Below, piece after piece: positions 7,508-17,000 of a stretch of 64,000 nucleotides of DNA. Origin of the DNA: Paenibacillus phyllosphaerae (GTDB lineage Bacteria; Bacillota; Bacilli; Paenibacillales; Paenibacillaceae); contig NZ_JACHXK010000003.1 of assembly GCF_014192105.1 (NCBI RefSeq), forward strand, positions 62,001-126,000, in the 5' to 3' direction. The first letter of the stretch is position 1. Every line of letters begins with the position of its first letter. The position numbers and the translations under genes were made by a program. Below the pieces are notes generated by a model that was not told the DNA's origin, made no database searches, and saw nothing but the letters and a program-made list of their open reading frames with translations.

Positions 7508-8692
7508 ATGCGAAAAAAATTTCTCGTCTATTTGGTATCTATCGTGGCCTTCTTCGGTCCATTCACTCAAACTATTTATACACCAATGTTGCCTGAGATT
7601 GGACAGCAATTTCAAGCGTCGCAGGATGCAATCAATTTGACAGTATCCATATATCCCCTTTTTTTTGCAATCATGCAACTCGTATATGGACCGCTAATCG
7701 ATAAGTATGGTCGACGTAGAATTCTGTTAATCGGATTTCTGTTTTTTTTGTTGGCAACTGTAGGTGCGGCTATGTCTAGCTCTGTTCAAATGCTTATCTT
7801 ATTTCGTGCATTACAAGCCTGTGGAGGAGCTGTTGGATCAGTCGCTGCCCTTACTGTAATCGGGGATTTATTTGAGGGGAAGTCGCGAGGTCGAGCCATG
7901 GGCATTTATCAAATGCTTGTCGCACTTGGACCGGGATTGGGGCCAATATTCGGAGGATTTGTTGGACAGCATTATGGAATACATCGTATTTTCTGGGCTC
8001 TTTTTGGAATCACATTGGTGCTATGGTTCATTTTGCTTTTATTTTTGCCTGAAACCAAAACGAAAGCGAGCGGTGTTGATCGATTCCGTATCCGACAGTT
8101 ATCCAATGTACTTACTCATCGGGTAGGTTTAGCTATTGTCGTTCTTGGCTCAGTCCAATACTCAGTATTCTATTTGTTATTGATTTTACTACCAAACATT
8201 CTTACCGATCTTTATAAACTAAGTCCTAGCCAAACTGGACTGATGTTCCTTCCTATATCCTTGTGCGTCGTTATTGGTAGTTTAGTGGGCGGTCGAATTC
8301 AAGAGTATTTTGATTTGAAAAAATTACTTATTACTATGGCATTTTTGAATATGGCAACTATTCTGTTATTTGCAGTGGTTGCTTCGGTTTCCTTGCCAAT
8401 CTTGACCCTTAGCCTTTCTCTCTTTGGCATTTTTCTTGGTATATCTCTTCCATTGCAAACAACGCTGCTCGCAAATGAACTGCCGCATCATCGGGCTACA
8501 TCTACAGGTGTATACAATTTTTTTCGTTACGTTTGGATGACAATCGGTCCCGTCGTAGGGTCGTTTTTTTACCGCTTCGGTTTCCAAATGGAGTTTTATG
8601 CATGTGTGATCATATTCGCATGCGCTCTCGTATTCATTTATCGACAACTATTTATCGCAGCAGATGTGTTAAAGAAAGAGACAGCGAAGTAA
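7508..8692 (+). CDS. MFS multidrug efflux transporter (DHA1, Bcr/CflA-like)
   Basis: A 12-helix major facilitator of about 394 residues. The helix 2-3 loop motif reads GPLIDKYGRRRILL, and helix 5 has the antiporter motif LGPGLGPIFGGFVG typical of drug:H+ exchangers. The N-terminus (YTPMLPEIGQQFQ) matches Bcr/CflA-type drug exporters. The ORF runs on upstream to 7454, but that ATG overlaps the -10 box; GGAGG at 7491-7495 precedes the ATG at 7508, which I use as the start. It is divergent from hxlR and shares its operator with the oxidoreductase operon, giving a likely detoxify-and-export regulon. The substrate cannot be told from sequence. Confidence 0.88.
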   Translation: MRKKFLVYLVSIVAFFGPFTQTIYTPMLPEIGQQFQASQDAINLTVSIYPLFFAIMQLVYGPLIDKYGRRRILLIGFLFFLLATVGAAMSSSVQMLILFRALQACGGAVGSVAALTVIGDLFEGKSRGRAMGIYQMLVALGPGLGPIFGGFVGQHYGIHRIFWALFGITLVLWFILLLFLPETKTKASGVDRFRIRQLSNVLTHRVGLAIVVLGSVQYSVFYLLLILLPNILTDLYKLSPSQTGLMFLPISLCVVIGSLVGGRIQEYFDLKKLLITMAFLNMATILLFAVVASVSLPILTLSLSLFGIFLGISLPLQTTLLANELPHHRATSTGVYNFFRYVWMTIGPVVGSFFYRFGFQMEFYACVIIFACALVFIYRQLFIAADVLKKETAK

Positions 8693-8796
8693 TTATTTTG
8701 TCATTGAGGAATGTAGGAGAGAAGCCTAACTTCGTGGGCTTTTCTTCTGGAAGGACATCATAATGAGATAAGATATTTCGCAATTTGCAATTTGTT

Positions 8797-8920
8797 GGTA
8801 GTGCAACCGACTCACGTGGGAGAGCGCAGGGATCCTTGGGCGGACGAGCACGGCGTCTCAAATTAACACTGGGCACTACTTCAGCGAATCGAATCAAGTC
8901 ATACATGCCCCTAGGCTCCA
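8797..8920 (+). repeat. Degenerate, interrupted tRNA-Ala copy
   Basis: TGGGAGAGCGCA at 8817-8828 equals the D-arm region of tRNA-Ala, and CCCCTAGGCTCCA at 8908-8920 equals its 3' end. They are 47 bases further apart than in the intact gene, and the anticodon arm is lost. The 32 bases at 8797-8828 match 10636-10667 at 25 positions. This looks like an attachment-site relic closing the accessory segment that begins at the intact tRNA gene. Confidence 0.75.
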
Positions 8921-8947
8921 TTAGCGCTTCCTAATGGCAGCCTATTT

Positions 8948-9931
8948 TCATCTTTTTATTGGAACAATAGTGTAGACCTTCCTTCCCTTTTCTTTACTTA
9001 CTTGAACCATGGTGGGTAGGCGAGCAGTGCCCGAAATATCCGTTATTCCTTCATGGTTCTTTGTGATCGTAAAGGAAAAGATCATCCCCCGCATAGTATT
9101 CGAATCTCCCCTCAACTTCGTAGAGACGAAATTCCCCAAGGATGTTGCGGCGATCCGTGTTCTCATCCGACCATCCTTGTCCTTCATCTTATACTGCTGT
9201 ACCGGATGCAAAACATGGGGATGCGCACCTAGAACTACATTCACACCGTTTCGGAAGAGGAGTTGCACCCACTTCTTCTGTTCTTTGCTGGGGAGAGATT
9301 GATATTCTCGCCCGAAATGAAGGTACACAATGAGAAAATCGACTTTATTCCTCAGCCTACGAACATCCGCTAAGACTTTCATGAACTCCATTCGATTGAC
9401 AAGCCAAGGTGTAGGAACCGGAAGTGAATTGGTTCCTTGGGTATAACCCAATATGCCGATCGTGATGTCTTTTGCTCGAATAATTAAGGGTTTGCTTGCT
9501 TCTTCTCGAGAGCGGTTGGTCCCCGTATGCTTCAAACCAAACTGATCGAGCTTCTGCAGCGTCCTCTTTACTCCCTCTACTCCACCATCCATGGAATGGT
9601 TGTTCGACGTGATCAATACTTGAAAACCATTCCTCTTCAAAGCGGATGCCAGGTCGTCCGGGCAGTTAAATACGGGAAATCCTGTGCGTGGATGCCTCCG
9701 TTCGCGTGGGCAGTTGCATTTGGGATCAGGGCCCTTGTATAACCCCAATTTTCTTCTCCCCGAGAACGTCGTCTCCAGATTTGCAATGGTTAGATCGTGC
9801 TTCTTCAAATAAGGGTTCACCTTATTGAAAATCGGATCGAAGTCATATTTACCAGCTCGTTTCGCTGAAGCAATAATCTCGCTCTTCATCAACAGGTCTC
9901 CAACAGCAGCCACTACTATTTTACTCAACAT
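8948..9931 (-). CDS. CapA/PgsA-type metallophosphatase-fold protein
   Basis: A protein of about 327 residues belonging to the CapA family (poly-gamma-glutamate synthesis accessory, calcineurin-like fold). Metal-ligand motifs are in order: AAVGDLLM (Asp), IANLETTFSG (Asn/Glu), TSNNHSMDGG (Asn-His), VYLHFGREYQ (His) and VVLGAHPHVLHPVQ (His-x-His). No signal peptide or lipobox is evident, unlike many secreted CapA proteins, so it may be cytoplasmic. I use the inner ATG at 9931 because GGAGG lies seven bases upstream. No capB, capC or ggt-like genes are near, so a role in polyglutamate synthesis is not supported by context. Confidence 0.85.
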   Translation of the reverse strand: MLSKIVVAAVGDLLMKSEIIASAKRAGKYDFDPIFNKVNPYLKKHDLTIANLETTFSGRRKLGLYKGPDPKCNCPRERRHPRTGFPVFNCPDDLASALKRNGFQVLITSNNHSMDGGVEGVKRTLQKLDQFGLKHTGTNRSREEASKPLIIRAKDITIGILGYTQGTNSLPVPTPWLVNRMEFMKVLADVRRLRNKVDFLIVYLHFGREYQSLPSKEQKKWVQLLFRNGVNVVLGAHPHVLHPVQQYKMKDKDGRMRTRIAATSLGNFVSTKLRGDSNTMRGMIFSFTITKNHEGITDISGTARLPTMVQVSKEKGRKVYTIVPIKR

Positions 9932-10077
9932 AACCCCTCCTCCACTGCCCATATTTTATGCACCTTCATTTGGATCCGCCTTCTATTTGGTTGATCGCCT
10001 AAGGACACCCGCCCGTGATACGAATAGGATATGGATAAAAGTTTAACGTGCGAGTGGATCGATCAGGAGGATGAGCC

Positions 10078-10478
10078 ATGAACCGAAGGCCTAACAAAAC
10101 CGAGCATATTCCGAAAAGTATCGGCCGTTCGATCTGCGCTTGATGATGAGAAAACAACATAGCGGTAATTGGTTTAATGAAGGATTCGTCGGTAGAGCCG
10201 CTCAGCCCGGTAAAATAGTGACGAATATCCGCAGCGGGGGAACCGCCTTATCGATAGATGACCTGATTCGTCCCTATGTGAATGAAAGAAGCAAACGAAA
10301 AATCATCGCATCCCTAAACCAACTGGGTCAATCGGTGAGCGATAAGCTGGAGAGATTGTACCCTGGAATCTTCCTTTTCGGTATCGATATCGGCCTGGAC
10401 CAAAATATGAAGCCGTGGATCATTGAGGTAAATACAACCTCAGCACGCCAACGCTTGAGCAAGCTTCTCGGATGCTAA
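10078..10478 (+). pseudogene. Remnant of a YheC/YheD-type ATP-grasp spore coat protein
   Basis: The frame from 10140 ends in LFGIDIGLDQNMKPWIIEVNT, the C-terminal ATP-grasp signature of YheC/YheD endospore coat-associated proteins. The preceding GNWFNEGFVGRAAQPGKIVTNIRSGG fits the same fold. A short start at 10078 (MNRRPNKTEHIPKSIG) stops after about 20 codons, and the family's large N-terminal half is missing. It is an internally deleted pseudogene; an intact family member is about 360-450 residues. It lies inside the block bounded by tRNA-Ala relics. Confidence 0.75.
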
Positions 10479-10569
10479 AGAGCTCCAAGGGCGTCACTAT
10501 TATCGGTCACGCGGTATGAAGAAAGTGCACCAACAAGCACTTATAACCGCGATATGCCAGAACGTGAAA

Positions 10570-10612
10570 AGATCGCCAACATCCTAGACAGGAGGACGGA
10601 TGTTGGCGATCT
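10570..10612 (+). terminator. Strong hairpin terminator
   Basis: A 15-base perfect stem, AGATCGCCAACATCC with its complement, around a 13-base loop, followed by GCTTTATTT. It lies after the yheC/D remnant and before the second tRNA-Ala relic. Confidence 0.75.
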
Positions 10613-10635
10613 GCTTTATTTACTACCCATGATGG

Positions 10636-10694
10636 GGCAGTGAAACTGACCATAGTGGGAGAGCGCATCGCTGGCAGCGATAAGTGAGGGGTTC
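10636..10694 (+). repeat. 3'-truncated tRNA-Ala copy
   Basis: The stretch 10656-10681 is identical to 5741-5766 of tRNA-Ala, including the whole anticodon arm with GGC. It continues with a T-arm-like AGGGGTTCG and then diverges, with no acceptor 3' strand or CCA. The 5' part (10636-10667) resembles 8797-8828 rather than the intact gene. It is a non-functional tRNA relic directly before dus. Confidence 0.85.
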
Positions 10695-10795
10695 GCTCTT
10701 TTGTCAGAACATGATTCCGTTTATAATAAAGAGTGACGTATTTTACTATTTTCGGGACAATGATTGTTCTGGTAGGTATAGAGGGGTTTTTAAGG

Positions 10796-11785
10796 ATGAA
10801 AGAAAACTTTTGGCGTGATTTACCACGGCCTTTTTTTGTACTAGCACCGATGGAAGATGTGACGGATGTTGTTTTCCGTCATGTCGTAAGCGAGGCCGGC
10901 CGGCCGGATGTGTTTTTTACGGAGTTTGCGAATACGGAGAGTTACTGTCACCCGGAAGGGAACAAAAGCGTGCGCGGGCGCTTGACTTTTACCCCAGATG
11001 AACAGCCCATCGTAGCCCATATCTGGGGAGATAAGCCGGAATTTTTCCGTGAAATGAGCATCGGTATGGCCAAAGAAGGATTCAAAGGCATCGATATTAA
11101 TATGGGTTGTCCTGTGGCGAATGTAGCGGAGAATGGAAAGGGCAGCGGTCTGATCTGCCGACCTGAAATCGCAGCGGATATCATCCAGGCCGCCAAAGCC
11201 GGGGGGCTGCCTGTCAGCGTAAAAACAAGGCTCGGTTTTAGTGACGTAGACGAATGGCGTGACTGGTTAACCCATATTTTGAAACAAGACATTGTTAATC
11301 TGTCCATTCATCTGCGGACCAGAGACGAAATGAGCAAAGTAAAAGCGCATTGGGAACTGATTCCGGAGATTAAGAAGCTTCGTGATGAGATCGCGCCAGA
11401 TACGCTTCTAACCATTAACGGAGATATCCTTGACCGTCAGACTGGCTTGCAGCTTGCGGAGCAATACGGAGTCGACGGTATTATGATCGGGCGCGGGATT
11501 TTTCAGAATCCATATGCATTCGAGAAAGAGCAGAAGGATCACAGCAGTGCGGAATTGCTGGATCTGCTGCGATTCCATCTGGACCTCCATGATCAATACT
11601 CAGCAGAGATACCACGCTCGTATAGCGCTCTTGCCCGTTTCTTCAAAATCTATGTCCGTGGGTTTCGAGGGGCAAGCGAACTCCGAAACAGCTTGATGAA
11701 CGCCAAATCAACAAGCGAAGCGCGTGCATTGCTGAGTGAGTTCGGAAGCAAGGAGCATGATGGGGTAGAGGAACAAGGACATTAG
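10796..11785 (+). CDS. tRNA-dihydrouridine synthase
   Basis: FMN-dependent enzyme that reduces uridines in the tRNA D-loop with NADPH. The protein (about 329 residues) has the TIM-barrel Dus signature: [15 protein letters not shown] at the N-terminus, [13 protein letters not shown] with the catalytic Cys, VSVKTRLGF, and FMN phosphate-binding [17 protein letters not shown] take the ATG at 10796, preceded by GAGGGG nine bases upstream; the longer frame to 10733 adds a hydrophobic leader without RBS. It is not next to lysS or nifR3-type partners, so it is probably an extra, monocistronic Dus paralogue. A terminator follows at 11847. Confidence 0.93.
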   Translation: MKENFWRDLPRPFFVLAPMEDVTDVVFRHVVSEAGRPDVFFTEFANTESYCHPEGNKSVRGRLTFTPDEQPIVAHIWGDKPEFFREMSIGMAKEGFKGIDINMGCPVANVAENGKGSGLICRPEIAADIIQAAKAGGLPVSVKTRLGFSDVDEWRDWLTHILKQDIVNLSIHLRTRDEMSKVKAHWELIPEIKKLRDEIAPDTLLTINGDILDRQTGLQLAEQYGVDGIMIGRGIFQNPYAFEKEQKDHSSAELLDLLRFHLDLHDQYSAEIPRSYSALARFFKIYVRGFRGASELRNSLMNAKSTSEARALLSEFGSKEHDGVEEQGH

Positions 11786-11846
11786 GTGGATAAGGGTTGT
11801 CCCGACAGTGGGACAGGGTTAGGATAATGAAGAACTCACTCTTGCA

Positions 11847-11874
11847 GGTGCCAATCTATATTGGCACCTTTTTT
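11847..11874 (+). terminator. Rho-independent terminator after dus
   Basis: Stem GGTGCCAA/TTGGCACC with a six-base loop, followed by six T residues. It separates dus from the convergent LysR gene. The stem can serve the minus strand too, but no long A-run lies on the left side. Confidence 0.92.
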
Positions 11875-11880
11875 CATACC

Positions 11881-12792
11881 TCAAATCCGCTTGCGGTCGA
11901 GCTCATGCTTGAACCGGTTCACGCACAGCTGATACACCGAAGACATCTGCTTCTTCTCCGACTTCACCCATCCGACTTGCATCGGCTGCTGGGCGAACGG
12001 CGCAATGTCGATCATGGCATACTGATCGGCAAGCCACTGCCGATTGCCGTAGAAGGAGAAGTCGTGGCCGATCGTGATGGCCAGGTTCTCGGACAAGGCG
12101 GCATCGATCGCTCCCCCGTTATTCGTCGAGAACAGAATGGACAAATCCCCGTAGGCCGCACGGTAATCCGTCACGAAGTCGTCCAGAAAGCTGTCTCCTT
12201 GGTACAGAACCAGATCGTGCTTTTTAAGCTCCCTCGGATGAATGCTGGAATGCTGGGCGATCGGAGACTTCTTGTTGGCGCAAATTACCAGTTTTCCTTG
12301 AACGATGGGCTCGAAGGCAAGTCCCGTCAACCGCTCAATATCTTTGGCGTACATCGCAATGAGGCCAAGGCCGAGTCGATTGGCACGAATATCTTCCAGA
12401 ATCTGCATCGAATAATTCTCTCCCACGGTAACCCGGAGCAAAGGATACTCCTGCTTGATGGACGAGACCGCCTTGACGAGCAGCGGCATGACTCCGGGAA
12501 AAGAAGCGACATCCAGCTCGCCTTGCATCATATTGCGATCCAGCAGAGCGTTCTCCTTCATTTCGTCGATGGCATGCAGCGCCTCCAACGCTTTCTTCAG
12601 AATTCTTCGTCCCTCTTCCGTCGCAACGGCTCCGGCATGAGAGCGCTGGAAAATCTTGATGCCCAGCTCCTCCTCCAGGCGGGAGACGGATTGCGACAGC
12701 GCGGATTGCGTCACATGCAGTTCGTTCGCAGCGGCGGATAAGGAGCCCGTCTTGGCGATTTCCACGATATATTCAAGCTGTTCGATGTTCAT
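11881..12792 (-). CDS. LysR family transcriptional regulator
   Basis: A protein of about 303 residues with an N-terminal LysR winged helix (MNIEQLEYIVEIAKTGSLSA, then LHVTQSALSQSVSRLEEELG) and a C-terminal periplasmic-binding-like effector domain starting at about residue 90. I choose the ATG at 12792 because AGAGG lies eight bases upstream; a GTG at 12801 is possible. It is divergent from the truncated alcohol dehydrogenase gene, whose missing head would have lain directly beside the LysR promoter, so the dehydrogenase may have been its target before the deletion. Confidence 0.9.
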   Translation of the reverse strand: MNIEQLEYIVEIAKTGSLSAAANELHVTQSALSQSVSRLEEELGIKIFQRSHAGAVATEEGRRILKKALEALHAIDEMKENALLDRNMMQGELDVASFPGVMPLLVKAVSSIKQEYPLLRVTVGENYSMQILEDIRANRLGLGLIAMYAKDIERLTGLAFEPIVQGKLVICANKKSPIAQHSSIHPRELKKHDLVLYQGDSFLDDFVTDYRAAYGDLSILFSTNNGGAIDAALSENLAITIGHDFSFYGNRQWLADQYAMIDIAPFAQQPMQVGWVKSEKKQMSSVYQLCVNRFKHELDRKRI

Positions 12793-12849
12793 CCGATTCA
12801 CCTCTCTGGATATTAGACGCGCTTATACTATCATTATAAACCTTAAATA

Positions 12850-13756
12850 TCATCACGGGATCGGAGTTCAAACCGAGGATCCGCATCCCTTGTCCGGGAA
12901 GTCGGCTCCCCTCACGCTCGGTCATGAATTCGCCGGCGAGATCGAGGAGATCGGCGAAGGCGTGAACGGCTTCGTCAAGGGCGACCGAGTCGCAATCGAA
13001 CCGATCATGTATTGCGGGAAGTGCCAAAGCTGCCGTATGGGCTTCTATAACCAATGCGGGAAAATGGGCTTCGTCGGCTTGAACGACAACGGCGGATTCG
13101 CCGATTATGTGCTCGTCGAGCCGTATATGGTCCACAAGCTTCCGGATAACGTGAGCTTCGAGGAAGGCGCTCTCGTGGAACCGACCGCGGTAGCCATGCA
13201 TGCGGTTCGCCAGAGCAAGCTGAAGGTTGGCGATTCCGCTGCCGTCTACGGCGTAGGCCCGATCGGACTCTTGACGATTCTGGCCGCGAAGTCCGCCGGC
13301 GCCTCCAAGGTATATGCGATCGACGTCTCGGACGAGCGCTTGCAGCTAGCCGAGAAGCTCGGCGCGATTGCGATCAACAGCCTGAAACAGAACGCGACGG
13401 AGATCATTCTGGCTGCCGGCGGCGTTCACGTGGCCTATGAAGCGGCAGGCGTTCAACCGACCCTCACATCCGCAGTGTCATCCGTCAAACAAGGCGGCGA
13501 AGTGATGATCATTGCCGCATTCGCTCAGCCGGCGCAGATCAACATGTTTGAGTTGATGGTCAAGGAAGCGAATGTCACTTCCATCCTCGCCTATCGTCAT
13601 ATTTTCCCGGAGATCATCGCCTTGATCGCAGACGGCAAGCTGGACGTGAAGCAAATCATCACGAAGAAGATCGCGCTTGAGAATATCATCGAGGACGGAC
13701 TGGAGCTTCTCGTGAAAGACAAGAGCCAAGCGAAGATTCTCGTTCAGATCGGTTAA
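12850..13756 (+). pseudogene. Zinc alcohol/butanediol dehydrogenase lacking its N-terminus
   Basis: The frame matches medium-chain Zn dehydrogenases of the (R,R)-butanediol dehydrogenase type from TEDPHPLSGK onwards. GHEFAGEIEEIG, the structural-zinc cysteine lobe (YCGKCQSCRMGFYNQC) and the Rossmann loop AAVYGVGPIGLL are intact to the C-terminus. The family's first 40-50 residues are absent, including the CGICGxD segment with the first catalytic zinc ligand. No start codon with RBS lies at the junction, since the upstream frame runs into the LysR gene. It is therefore probably an inactive 5'-deleted gene with an otherwise well-preserved frame, suggesting recent loss. Confidence 0.85.
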
Positions 13757-13773
13757 TTCAACAAGCACGTTAA

Positions 13774-13804
13774 CAGGAGCTGCCCGCGGACGGCTCCTGT
13801 TTTT
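13774..13804 (+). terminator. Rho-independent terminator after the dehydrogenase remnant
   Basis: Stem CAGGAGC/GCTCCTG around a 12-base loop, then five T residues. It isolates the following glycosidase gene from upstream transcription. Confidence 0.85.
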
Positions 13805-13913
13805 GGTATGCAGCGAAGGCGTGGCATGAACTACCGAAGATAATCATCCTTACCAGAATAATGTCACCTTCAAGGGGAGGGTGATCCATCTTATAGTTAG
13901 ACCATCAAGAACA

Positions 13914-13927
13914 TGTAAGCGCTGACA
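13914..13927 (+). promoter_or_regulatory. CcpA binding site (cre) before the GH106-like gene
   Basis: TGTAAGCGCTGACA matches the cre consensus TGWAANCGNTNWCA at every position. It lies about 75 bases before the glycosidase start, so the gene is probably repressed by CcpA when preferred sugars are present. Confidence 0.75.
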
Positions 13928-14000
13928 ACCTGCTAATACACACGAATCTGCCATGCTCAGACCCTTTGAACAATCAATGGATGAAAGGTGGATGTAATGC

Positions 14001-17000
14001 ATGACCCGTGGAGTAACTCGTAAGATGATCAGTATGTCGGTGATCGCCTCGATGGTGGCTGCCAATGCGCCGGTAACGGCGATGGCTGAAGCTCAGGCGG
14101 CGCCATTGGACGGGCTCGCCCAGGAGTTCGCGCTTCCAGGTAAACAATACCGGCCGAAGGTTCGCTGGTGGTGGCCGGGGGGAGACGTCAACAAGGCGGA
14201 GCTCGAACGTGAATTGCAATTGCTGTCCGACAACATGTTTGGCGGCGCCGAAATTATGCCGAATGCAGGCGGGATGAGCAATGCGGAGCGCTTGAACGAT
14301 CAGGACCCCATACATACCTACGGCGACGAGAACTATTATGCCAATCTGAAGGCTGCGCTTACGAAGGCTGACGAGCTTGGTCTCACCATCGATCTGAACA
14401 TGGGAACGGGCTGGACGGCAGGCGGCAAGGATGTGCCGATCGAGGACAATGAATGGACGTTCCTCGTGGGCCGCACGGAGGCCGATAAGCTCCTTACCAG
14501 CGACTCGGATCTCACTCGGTTAACCGTGCCGGCAGCCATGAAGCCGAGCGGCTATGATACCTTTGCGGAATCGAACGGAGACAAAGGGTTTGCCGGCGGC
14601 TCATTCAGCGTCTTGAACTGGGATCAAGTGAAGGACCAACAACGGCTGTATAAGCTTTTTGCGGCCAAAGTGACGGCTGTGAATGATGTGACGATGACGC
14701 TCGACCAGGCCAGCGTAATCGACATTACAGGCCAAGTCAATGTCGAAGTCCCTGGAAAAGTGAACAATCTTGCTGACGTGCTGCCGATCCAAGACAAGGA
14801 ACGATGGGTATTGATCGCAGTCTACACCATGCCGGTCGGCAGCAATCCTGTTCTCACGTCGATGAAACGCGCGGACAAAGGTTACCTCGTCGATCCCTTG
14901 AATGCGGAAGCGATTCAAGCATTCTATTCCGCCTACTTAGACGAGCTGCAGAACAACGGCGTATTGAGCTATACGGTTGCCAACGGGGGAGCGCTCCGCG
15001 CCGTGTTCAACGATAGCTTCGAGTTCTTCACCCAGCGTTACGTCGTGCCTGAAGCGCAACTGCAGGAAGCATACGGCGATGATTTTATTCAGCTGCTTCC
15101 TGCCGTGTTGGAACTCGGAGCAGACCAGATGTTCGGGAGAGCGACCAACTATTTTGACTTTGCGACGGACGTGGATGCGAGAATCAACTACGACTACAAC
15201 AAAGCCATCTCAAGTGAATTTTTCAACAATTGGTACGCGGAGAGCATCAGCAAGCTTGGTGACCAAGGGCTCATTTTGCGGCAGCAAGGCTACAATCCGC
15301 CGGTCGATAACATTCAGTCAGCGGGCGTATCCGGCATTCTGCCCGAAACGGAAAATCTCGATGAGAACACGCTCCGCAAAGTCAGTTCCGGCGCCCACAT
15401 CTACGGGAACAGCAATCTGGTGTCCGCGGAGAGCTTCGTGTTCCATCCCGGCGGCAACTACTCGCTAACGCCGCAAACCTACAAAGCAGGCATCAACAAA
15501 TATATGATTTCCGGCGTGAATGACATCATCTATCACGGGATGGCTTATCAATGGAACCGGGAAGGCTTCAGCGAAACGGGCTGGTCGCCATTCTTCAGCC
15601 CGAAGGCAGCCGGCAGCGATATCGCGACCAACGTATCGGAATCGGACGCTTCTTTCTGGCCATACTTCAAGGACATCAACACATATGCCGCAAGGGCGCA
15701 ATACTTGGTCCGCCAAGGGGACAACGATGCAGATGTGCTCTTGTATATGCCTTCGTTCGGCAATGCGGATGAGAGCCTGTCCGCCGAATTGAGTCGACAA
15801 GGCTTCGCTTGGGATCTCGTCAATGACGATATACTCGCCAAGGCAGCCTACAAGAATGGCTCCATCTCCGTGCCCGGCGGAAGCTATCGAGCGATTGTCG
15901 TACCTTCCGGCGTGACCTTGCCTGTCGCATCCGCCAAGGCGTTGGAATTACTCGCACAGGCCGGGGCTAACATCGTACTGTATGGCGATAAGCCAAGCAA
16001 GCAGCCAGGTTACTATTATGAGGCAGGCAGCTATCTGGATGGGGATGCATCCGTGGCTAAATCCATGGCGAGCATCACCGCCAATCCGCGCAATGCCGAT
16101 GAATTAGCCGCTGCTCTGCAAGAGGCCAAAGGAATGATCAGCTACGAGGCGAACGATTCCTTACGGATGACCAGACGCGCGCTCGATGGTTCGTCCCTTG
16201 CGTTCATCGCCAACACGAGCAACGAAGAACAGGCAATTACGGTTAACATTGATCCGTCCCTTGCGCAGCATGTATACCTGCTCGATCCGTTAACGGGGCA
16301 TGTCTCTCGCGCAACTATGACGAATGGCCAGCTGAAGGGCTATGTGCAAGGTGAAGGCGCTATTGCGGTTATCGCGGGCGGATCCCAGCTCTTCAGTGAC
16401 GCACGCTTAACCGCGGCTGGCAATCCGATTGCCCGAGCCGTCACATCCAGTTCGAATAACGAGATTACATCGTGGACGTTAGACATCAAGAATGATCTGT
16501 TCCCGGATGAACAATCGTCCCGCACTTTCATTAATGCAGCCAACCCGCTGTTCGACTGGAGCCAGCGTGACGAATTTAAGTACCTGGCCTCGAATGGTTA
16601 CTACACGGCCTCGATCAACGTCGACGTGTCACCTGCCAAACCATACGTCTTGAAGCTGGGCAGCATCGGAGCCGCGGCGGCCGAGGTGAAGGTCAATGAC
16701 GGCGATTATGAGAAAGTCATCTTCGCCCCTTATGAATTGGATATCACCGACAAGCTCGTTACCGGGACCAATACGATTACCGTAAAAATTGTGCCAGCCT
16801 ACCGTAACCGTCTGATCGGCCTCGCCGAAAGCACGGATGCAACGATTGCGGCCGCTCATAAACAACTTAAAGGGCAGAAGCAATTAAGCGCGGGTCTGAT
16901 GGGCCCGGTAACGCTTAGCAATTATGAAGGGCGCCCAACGGTTCAGCTAACGGATGCCGCTGCCATACCGGCGTGGGCCAAATCCGCCATTGCTGAGCTA

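Noticed and set aside
8652..8921. 89-residue minus-strand ORF
   Set aside because: It runs through the tRNA-Ala relic and the end of the MFS gene; coding is not credible.
5725..10694. A complete mobile island with integrase
   Set aside because: No integrase, excisionase or phage gene is present between the tRNA copies; only the scar pattern supports past integration.
12656..12850. N-terminal part of the open frame running into the dehydrogenase remnant
   Set aside because: It reads opposite the LysR gene and does not resemble a dehydrogenase N-terminus.
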